This document shows positions 45,417 to 50,802 of a stretch of 50,802 nt of DNA, piece by piece (within the stretch, counting starts at the first letter, position 1; each line of letters opens with the position of its first letter). The translations under genes and the position numbers were made by a program. Source of the DNA: Meridianimarinicoccus zhengii. GTDB lineage: Bacteria; Pseudomonadota; Alphaproteobacteria; Rhodobacterales; Rhodobacteraceae. Under the pieces are notes generated by a model that was given only the letters and a program-made list of their open reading frames with translations, had not been told where the DNA came from and ran no database searches. The stretch covers positions 1 to 50,802 of the forward strand of contig NZ_QDFI01000026.1 in assembly GCF_003254465.1 (NCBI RefSeq), given 5' to 3'.

Positions 45417-47717
45417 TCAGTGCAACTGGCGCTGCACGGTTTCGGTGAGATCGCGCAACGAGAAGGGTTTGGGCAGGAAGACGGAATTCGGGATGCGCGC
45501 CTGCTGGTCGCTCAGGGCGTCCTCGGCATAGCCCGACACGAACACGACACGGGTGCCGGGCCGGGTCTTGAGCGCCTCGCGCACCCAGCTTGGCCCGTCC
45601 ATGCCCGGCATCACGACATCGGTGACGAAGACATCCACCTGCAGCGCGCGGTCCTCGAGCCGTTCAAGCGCCTCCTCGGCGTTCTCCGCCTCGATGACAG
45701 TATAGCCGCGCAGCCGCAGCGCGCGCGACGCGAAGGCGCGCACGGGCGCTTCGTCCTCGACCAGCATGACCACGCCCTCACCCTTGGTCACGACATGCGC
45801 CGGTGCCGTCACCCGCGGCTCCGGGGTGCGCGCCGCGGCTTCGGACGCCGGGAAGTACAGGGTGAATGCCGTGCCCTGCCCCGGGCGGCTGTCGGCGAAG
45901 ATGAACCCGCCGGTCTGCTTGACGATGCCATAGGCGGTCGACAGGCCCAGCCCGGTGCCCTCGCCGGTCTTCTTGGTGGTGAAGAAGGGTTCGAATATCT
46001 TCTGAAGGTTTTCCTGCGCGATGCCCACGCCCGTGTCGCGCACCCGCACCACGGCATAGTCGCCGGGCGGAATGGCGGCGCGGTTGCGCCGCATCTCGGC
46101 GTTCAGGGTCACCGCTGCGGTTTCCACCGTGATCTCCCCGCCATCGGGCATCGCGTCCCGCGCGTTGACCACGAGGTTCATGATGACCTGTTCGAGTTGG
46201 CGCTTGTCCACCCGGATAGGCGGCACCGCGTCGTCATGGTTCAGCCGCAGCCGCACGGTTTCGCCGACCAGACGGCTCAGCAGATGGGTCAGTTCCGACA
46301 TCGCCTCGGACAGGTCCACGACCTCCGGGCTCAACGTCTGCTTGCGCGAGAAGGCCAGCAGCTGACCCACGAGGCTCGCGGCGCGATTCGCGTTCTGGTT
46401 GATCTGCACAAGGTCGCCATAGGCCGGGTCGCCCTCGTCATGGCGCAGCAGCAACAGGTCGCAATGGCCCGAGATGGCGGTCAGCAGGTTGTTGAAATCA
46501 TGGGCGACGCCGCCGGCCAACTGGCCGATCGCCTGCATCTTCTGGCTCTGGACGAACTGCGCCTCCAGCGTCTTGAGCTCGGTGGCGTCGGTCAGCACCG
46601 CAAGCAGAAGCGGCTCCCCGTTCTCTTCGACCGGCTTGAGCGAGACCTGCACGAAGCGGTCCCCGCCATCGCCCCGTACCTGCAGGAATTCCGACCGCGA
46701 CGGCGAAAGACTGGCATGGGCATCCTGCAGCCAGTCGGTCAGCGGGCGGCCCAGACCCGACAGCCCGTCCGACAACCACGACCCGGGCGGCAGGTCCCGG
46801 CCCAGCAATTCGCGCGCACCGGCGTTGCAGGCCCGCACCGCCCCGTCGACGGCGACCTTGACCATGGGCACCGGCAGCGTGTCGAACAAGGCCCGCGCAT
46901 CGGGCGCGCCCCCGATATCGGGGGGCAGGAAATAGACCTCGCGGCACGGATCGGCCGGCTCCGGTTCGGGCACATAGAGCCGCAGCGCCACGGTGCCCGC
47001 GGCCGTGGCGACACGGCACAGATCGCCGCTGCGCCAGCCGGACCGCCCCGCGATCTGGTCGAACCGGTCCGGCGCGTCCCCGCCTAGGCACTGGCGCATC
47101 GCGTCGTTCGACGCCATCACCCGCCCGTCGGGCTGGACCACGACCATCGGCAGGCCGATATCGCCCGTGCCCACCACCGCGTCCCGCGCCGTCAGGCTTT
47201 CGGCGCGCCACAGCACTAGGTCGCCGGGACCGCGCAGCGCCGACACCCGGACCAGCCCGCGCCGCGTCGCGCGTTCGGCGCAGGCATGCCCCCTGCGCGC
47301 GACCTCGTCGAGCAGCCGGGCCACCGTCTGCCCCGGCGTGGCGAAGAACCCGCCGAACCCCTGCGCGACGGGGCCGCCGGTCGCAAGGCCGAGTACACGC
47401 CCCGCGGCATCGTTCACCAGAACGACCCGCCCCGACGCATCGCTCAGCGCGGCCGGCGCGGCATCGTTGTCCACCAGCGCACGGACGGCCTCCACCGCGC
47501 TGCGGCGGCGCCACCACTGCAAGGCCCGCCAGCCCAGAACGACCAGCGCCACCCCCGCCAGCCCCGTCCCCGCCGCCACGAGCGTGACCTGCAACCCGAG
47601 CGGCGCGGACCACGCGCCCGCAAGCACAAGACCGAGCCCGACCAGACCAAGCGGCAACTCGCTGCGCGCCAGCCTTGCGGCGGGGGGCTGTCGGCGGATA
47701 TCGGCGATCTGCACCAT
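45417..47717 (-). CDS. cckA: hybrid histidine kinase CckA
   Basis: 766 residues. Two N-terminal membrane helices (about 21-40 and 43-63) and two PAS-like sensor regions (about 75-210, 275-380) lead to the HisKA domain with His406 in GGVAHDFNN. The HATPase follows (NLVVNARDAMPDGG, GEGTGLGLS). The C-terminal receiver holds Asp700 in VTDVVMPGMDG. CckA phosphorylates CtrA via ChpT; in R. capsulatus this path controls motility, GTA release and recipient competence. ATG 47717 has GGGAGACCCC directly upstream. recA-cckA is a usual rhodobacterial neighbourhood. Confidence 0.93.
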   Translation of the reverse strand: MVQIADIRRQPPAARLARSELPLGLVGLGLVLAGAWSAPLGLQVTLVAAGTGLAGVALVVLGWRALQWWRRRSAVEAVRALVDNDAAPAALSDASGRVVLVNDAAGRVLGLATGGPVAQGFGGFFATPGQTVARLLDEVARRGHACAERATRRGLVRVSALRGPGDLVLWRAESLTARDAVVGTGDIGLPMVVVQPDGRVMASNDAMRQCLGGDAPDRFDQIAGRSGWRSGDLCRVATAAGTVALRLYVPEPEPADPCREVYFLPPDIGGAPDARALFDTLPVPMVKVAVDGAVRACNAGARELLGRDLPPGSWLSDGLSGLGRPLTDWLQDAHASLSPSRSEFLQVRGDGGDRFVQVSLKPVEENGEPLLLAVLTDATELKTLEAQFVQSQKMQAIGQLAGGVAHDFNNLLTAISGHCDLLLLRHDEGDPAYGDLVQINQNANRAASLVGQLLAFSRKQTLSPEVVDLSEAMSELTHLLSRLVGETVRLRLNHDDAVPPIRVDKRQLEQVIMNLVVNARDAMPDGGEITVETAAVTLNAEMRRNRAAIPPGDYAVVRVRDTGVGIAQENLQKIFEPFFTTKKTGEGTGLGLSTAYGIVKQTGGFIFADSRPGQGTAFTLYFPASEAAARTPEPRVTAPAHVVTKGEGVVMLVEDEAPVRAFASRALRLRGYTVIEAENAEEALERLEDRALQVDVFVTDVVMPGMDGPSWVREALKTRPGTRVVFVSGYAEDALSDQQARIPNSVFLPKPFSLRDLTETVQRQLH

Positions 47718-47760
47718 GGGGTCTCCCGTGATCGACACGGCCCAGATAACGACCGTGGGG

Positions 47761-47775
47761 TTAACCACGGATTAA
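47761..47775 (-). promoter_or_regulatory. perfect CtrA box upstream of cckA
   Basis: On the minus strand TTAA-N7-TTAAC, an exact match to the consensus CtrA site, 44 bp before the cckA ATG. It also forms part of a CCGTGG/CCACGG inverted repeat (47754-47771). Confidence 0.65.
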
Positions 47776-47846
47776 GCCCGATCCCCCGGCCGGGCAATCA
47801 CCAGTTTTCAATCACAGGTGGAATATTCAGACCTGCGGCGCCGCTG

Positions 47847-47871
47847 CCGCGCCCGTCCCGGTCCGGCGCGG
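47847..47871 (-). terminator. possible terminator after the rsmB-like gene
   Basis: CCGCGCC/GGCGCGG arms (47847-47853, 47865-47871), 11-nt loop, 6 bp past the stop codon. No T-run. Confidence 0.35.
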
Positions 47872-47877
47872 GGCCGG

Positions 47878-49059
47878 TCAGCCGGGTACAGCCCCCGCTG
47901 CCAGGATCGCGGCGAAAAACCCGTCGCCGCCATCTGCAGGCAGCCATTGCCGCCTGCGCAGGCAGCGCCAGTCGGGATGGGCCGCAAGGAACCGCGCGAC
48001 CGTGCCGGCATTTTCCTCCTCGATGAACGAGCAGGTAACATGGACCAGATGCCCGCCGGGGCGCACATGCCGCACCGCTTGCCCGAGGATCTCGTCCTGA
48101 AGCGCGCACAGCTCCGCCAGCCGCGCCGGTGTCAGCGCCCATTTGCCCGCCGGATCGCGCCGCCACGACCCGCTGCCGGAACAGGGCGCGTCGACCAGCA
48201 CGGTGTCGAAGGGCGGCTCCGCCCCAAGCGCCGCCGTGTCGCGCAGCATGACATCGAGGCCCGCCCGCGCCGCGCGTGCCGGCAGATCGGCCATCCGCCG
48301 CGGCTGCGCGTCATGGGCGACGAAAACGCCTGGTACCCGCGCCCCGATGGCCAGCGTCTTGCCGCCGCCACCCGCGCAATAATCCAGCAGCCGCCCGCCC
48401 GGTTTCAGCGGCACCATGTCCGCCACGGCCTGCGACGCCGCGTCCTGGAACTCCACCGTGCCATCCAGCACGCGCGGATCGCTGCGCAGCCGCCGCCCAT
48501 CGCCCCTGATTTCCAGCGCCGTGGGCGACAGCGGATGCGGCACGCAGGCAAAGCCCGCCGCGCCCAGCGCCGCCGCGACACTGTCCCGGTCGGCCCGCGC
48601 GGCATTGACGCGCAGATGCACCGGCGCGCGGTGGCGCAGGGCGTCGAGCGACGCCCGCGCATCATCCGCGCCCAGGTCATCGCAGAGCAGGGGCCACAGC
48701 CAGTCTGGGCAATCCAGCGCCTCCGCCCCGTCCATCGGGGCGCGGCCCGCCGCCACTTCCTCCGGGCTCAAGGGGTCGGGGCCGTGGCGCGATCCGTCGA
48801 ACAGCGCCGCAGCGTCCTGCCCCTGTGCCCGCGCCCAGCCGATCATCAGGCCGCGCCCGGTCTCGGTCCCGCCAAGCGCCGCAAGCGACCGGCGCTGGCG
48901 CAGCGCGTCATAGACGAGATCCCGCACCGCAGCGCGATCCCCCGACCCGGCATAGCGGTTCGCCCGGCCCCAGCCGGTCAGAAGCTTCTCCGGCGGTCCC
49001 CCCGCAAGAATATCGTCGAGCAGCCCGATGGCGGCCGCCACCCGCGCCGCCGGGGTCAC
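47878..49059 (-). CDS. rsmB: RsmB/NOP family rRNA cytosine methyltransferase
   Basis: 393 residues. An N-terminal RNA-binding part (GWGRANRYAGSGDRAAVRDLVYDALRQRRS) precedes a Rossmann SAM methyltransferase: LLDYCAGGGGKT binds SAM. The two catalytic Cys of m5C enzymes are present in VDAPCSGSGSWRR and HVTCSFIEEEN. The start is a GTG (49059) as the family begins MTPAARVAAAI. RsmB methylates 16S rRNA C967 in E. coli; the exact position here is not shown by sequence. Confidence 0.9.
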   Translation of the reverse strand: MTPAARVAAAIGLLDDILAGGPPEKLLTGWGRANRYAGSGDRAAVRDLVYDALRQRRSLAALGGTETGRGLMIGWARAQGQDAAALFDGSRHGPDPLSPEEVAAGRAPMDGAEALDCPDWLWPLLCDDLGADDARASLDALRHRAPVHLRVNAARADRDSVAAALGAAGFACVPHPLSPTALEIRGDGRRLRSDPRVLDGTVEFQDAASQAVADMVPLKPGGRLLDYCAGGGGKTLAIGARVPGVFVAHDAQPRRMADLPARAARAGLDVMLRDTAALGAEPPFDTVLVDAPCSGSGSWRRDPAGKWALTPARLAELCALQDEILGQAVRHVRPGGHLVHVTCSFIEEENAGTVARFLAAHPDWRCLRRRQWLPADGGDGFFAAILAAGAVPG

Positions 49060-49415
49060 GGGGCACCCAGGGGCAAAGGGGCGGATGGGGGTGGGACAGG
49101 TCGGGAAACGGGATATGCCATGGCGCGGGCTTACCCCAGCCCGGCGCGGGCGAAAAGACCGCCCGCGTCGCCGCGACCGTCACGAGGCGCCGGGATCGGC
49201 CGCGCGGCCGCCGGAAGACCGCACCGGCACGGCACGCGGCCGCGGCCACCGGGGCCAATGGCGCGACTCCCGGCAACCCCCGGTTGCCAAAGCGAAAAAA
49301 TGCGTCGTCCCGTCGGAGCCGGACAGGGCTTGTCACATTTACTTCATACATTCTTAACAAACGCGTTACGTAGCGTCGCCATGGCGGGGACGTGTCTGCC
49401 AAACCGGAGTGAACC
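49060..49415. promoter_or_regulatory. 356-bp divergent intergenic region
   Basis: No convincing gene. Two inverted repeats stand out: a perfect 14-bp palindrome CGGCCGCGCGGCCG (49197-49210) and a 7-bp stem GGCAACC/GGTTGCC with 3-nt centre (49272-49288). The last 90 bp turn AT-rich. A possible promoter for the right-hand gene is TTGTCA (49330-49335), 16 bp, TCTTAA (49352-49357). Confidence 0.4.
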
Positions 49416-50802
49416 ATGCCCAAGACCCTGCCGCTGCGCACGATCCTGTCCACGACGGCGCTCGCCGCGCTGTCCATTGCCGCCCTGCCCGCCCAGGCCG
49501 CCTGCGTCGATGACGGAACGACCCTCACCTGCACCGGCCCCGGCAATGCCGCGATCGTCGACGCCACGGACGGCCAGAACTTCGCGATCGAACCCGGCGC
49601 CGCCGTGGGCCCGCTCGCGGGGATCGCGCTGACCCTGTCGGGCGATGACCAGAGCGTCCTGAACGAAGGCCTGATCGAAAGCCTCGACGACGAGGCGGTG
49701 CGCACTACCGGCGCACGCCTGACCTTCGACAACGCCGGCGACGTCCGCGCCACCGAAGACCGGGGCATCCGGCTTCAGGCGGGCGCGAACGACAGCACGA
49801 TCATCAACCGCGCGGGGGCCACGATCCTCTCCCAGGACCAGGCGATCCGTGCCGACAACGGCGACGACATCCGCAACCTGCGGGTCGAGAACGCCGGAAC
49901 GATCACGGCCACCGACGGCCGCGCGATCCAGTCCCGCGGCGCGGGCACGACCGTCGTCAACACCGGCCTGATCGAAGGCGGCGAAGAGGTCATCGAGGCG
50001 CGCATCGACTTCACGCTGGAAAACCGCGGCACCATCCGCATCATCGACCCGACCATCGCCGACGAGGACGGGGTGCAGTTCGCCTCGGGCCGGGTGGACA
50101 ACTACGGCCTGATCCAGGGGACCGATGACGGCATCGACGTGGACGAGGGCACCATCGTCAACCACGCCGGCGGCGTCATCCGCGCCCAGCCCGCCCCGGG
50201 CGAAGGCGGCGGCAACGGCATCGACGCCGACGAACTGCTGCAGGACGACATCCTCGGCGATCTGCCCGTGGGCGTGCTGCGGATCGAGAATGCTGGACTG
50301 ATCGAGGGGCCGAAGGCCATCGCCGTGGCCGAGGGGCGCCCCGCCGCCATCGATGTGGTGAATTCCGGCACCCTGCGCGGCACGTCGGGCACGGCCATCG
50401 AATTCGATCCGGGCATGGACGCGAGCACGCTGGAGATCTTCGACCACTCCATGATCTTCGGCTCGGTTCTGATGACCGACAACGATGACACGGTGACCGT
50501 GGGCGCGCTGTCGTCGGGCCAGTTCACCGACGCGTTCTTCGACGGGCGCGGGGGCGACGACACCGTGCTGCTCGACGGCTACGGGCTTGCAGACATCACG
50601 CGCTTCGTCGTGTCGGGCGACAGCGCAAGGCTGACGCTGGCCACGCTGGCCGGCAACGTGACGGGCGAGTTCCGCAATTTCGAGTTCTGGAATGTCGGCG
50701 GCACGGCGCTCAGCACGGCCGATCTCGCGGCCGTGGCGCCGGTGCCGCTGCCCGCCGGGCTGCCGCTACTGGGCGCGGGGCTGGCCGGGCTCTGGGCGCT
50801 GC
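49416..50802 (+). CDS. secreted beta-helix-like protein with VPLPA-CTERM sorting signal (cut by right edge)
   Basis: 462 codons are open to the window edge. A signal peptide (about 1-28) ends LPAQAA. The rest to about residue 400 consists of imperfect repeats with a turn of the type N-x-G-x-I (NEGLIES, NAGTITA, NTGLIEG, NRGTIRI, NYGLIQG, NAGLIEG, NSGTLRG), at least ten copies at about 20-40 residue spacing, as in right-handed beta-helices. The end, APVPLPAGLPLLGAGLAGLWAL, is a VPLPA-CTERM signal: exosortase recognition motif plus membrane helix; only the basic tail is missing. It is probably anchored or processed at the surface by an exosortase encoded elsewhere. Confidence 0.82.
   Translation, partial: MPKTLPLRTILSTTALAALSIAALPAQAACVDDGTTLTCTGPGNAAIVDATDGQNFAIEPGAAVGPLAGIALTLSGDDQSVLNEGLIESLDDEAVRTTGARLTFDNAGDVRATEDRGIRLQAGANDSTIINRAGATILSQDQAIRADNGDDIRNLRVENAGTITATDGRAIQSRGAGTTVVNTGLIEGGEEVIEARIDFTLENRGTIRIIDPTIADEDGVQFASGRVDNYGLIQGTDDGIDVDEGTIVNHAGGVIRAQPAPGEGGGNGIDADELLQDDILGDLPVGVLRIENAGLIEGPKAIAVAEGRPAAIDVVNSGTLRGTSGTAIEFDPGMDASTLEIFDHSMIFGSVLMTDNDDTVTVGALSSGQFTDAFFDGRGGDDTVLLDGYGLADITRFVVSGDSARLTLATLAGNVTGEFRNFEFWNVGGTALSTADLAAVAPVPLPAGLPLLGAGLAGLWAL

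Noticed and set aside
49060-49340. Minus-strand gene in the rsmB upstream region
   Set aside because: The frame is open because of GC content, is Arg/Pro-rich and has no recognisable start or pattern.

Overview
The window is GC-rich alphaproteobacterial chromosome, almost certainly from the Rhodobacterales (Roseobacter/Paracoccaceae). The main reasons are a complete Rhodobacter capsulatus-type gene transfer agent (GTA) cluster, a trpGDC-moaC-moeA-lexA run, the alaS-recA-cckA neighbourhood, alphaproteobacterial SOS boxes (GTTC-N7-GTTC), CtrA-type boxes (TTAA-N7-TTAA), and a surface protein with a VPLPA-CTERM sorting signal. I see no rRNA, tRNA, CRISPR array, insertion sequence or classical prophage integration module.

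Layout. 1-262: start of a membrane-anchored protein running off the left edge. 387-5241 (+): trpG, trpD, trpC, moaC, moeA and lexA, the first four with overlapping stop/start codons; lexA has its own promoter with an SOS box across its -10. 5235-7589 (-): comEC, convergent with lexA and overlapping its 3' end. 7715-10505 (+): gltX and gltA. 10548-13976: an unrecognised protein (-), purB, a tiny exported Cys-containing protein, and fliG preceded by a near-consensus CtrA box. 14106-18773: anmK (-), tyrS (+), a 50-residue membrane protein (-), an acetyltransferase-like protein (+), and two tandem cyclophilins (-). 18920-21565 (+): pgk, class I aldolase, ftsB-like. 21573-22370 (-): cysE.

22444-37203 (-): the GTA structural operon. 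In transcription order it encodes small terminase, large terminase, portal, g3.5, protease, capsid, adaptor, stopper, tail terminator, tail tube, two small tail-assembly proteins, tape measure, distal tail, hub, cell-wall peptidase, megatron tip, and a DUF2793 protein. It has a strong sigma70-like promoter (TTGACA-N17-TAGAAC), with a 10-bp palindrome just upstream of the -35 and two hairpins in the leader.

37556-39972 (-): mltG and fabF. 40201-40506 (+): a small exported protein. 40566-43926 (-): MOSC protein, DUF1330 protein, alaS. 44092-45162 (-): recA with an SOS box. 45417-47717 (-): the hybrid kinase cckA with a perfect CtrA box in its promoter region. 47878-49059 (-): an RsmB-type RNA methyltransferase. 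49416-50802 (+): a beta-helix-like secreted protein with VPLPA-CTERM signal, cut by the right edge.

Taken together, 50 kb holds the GTA particle genes, the kinase (cckA) that in R. capsulatus controls GTA through CtrA, the SOS genes lexA and recA, and the DNA-uptake channel ComEC. These are the sender, recipient and control genes of one gene-exchange system. The rest is housekeeping: tryptophan and molybdopterin synthesis, translation, central carbon metabolism and cell envelope. The head-spike, GTA-lysis and gafA genes known from R. capsulatus are not here.
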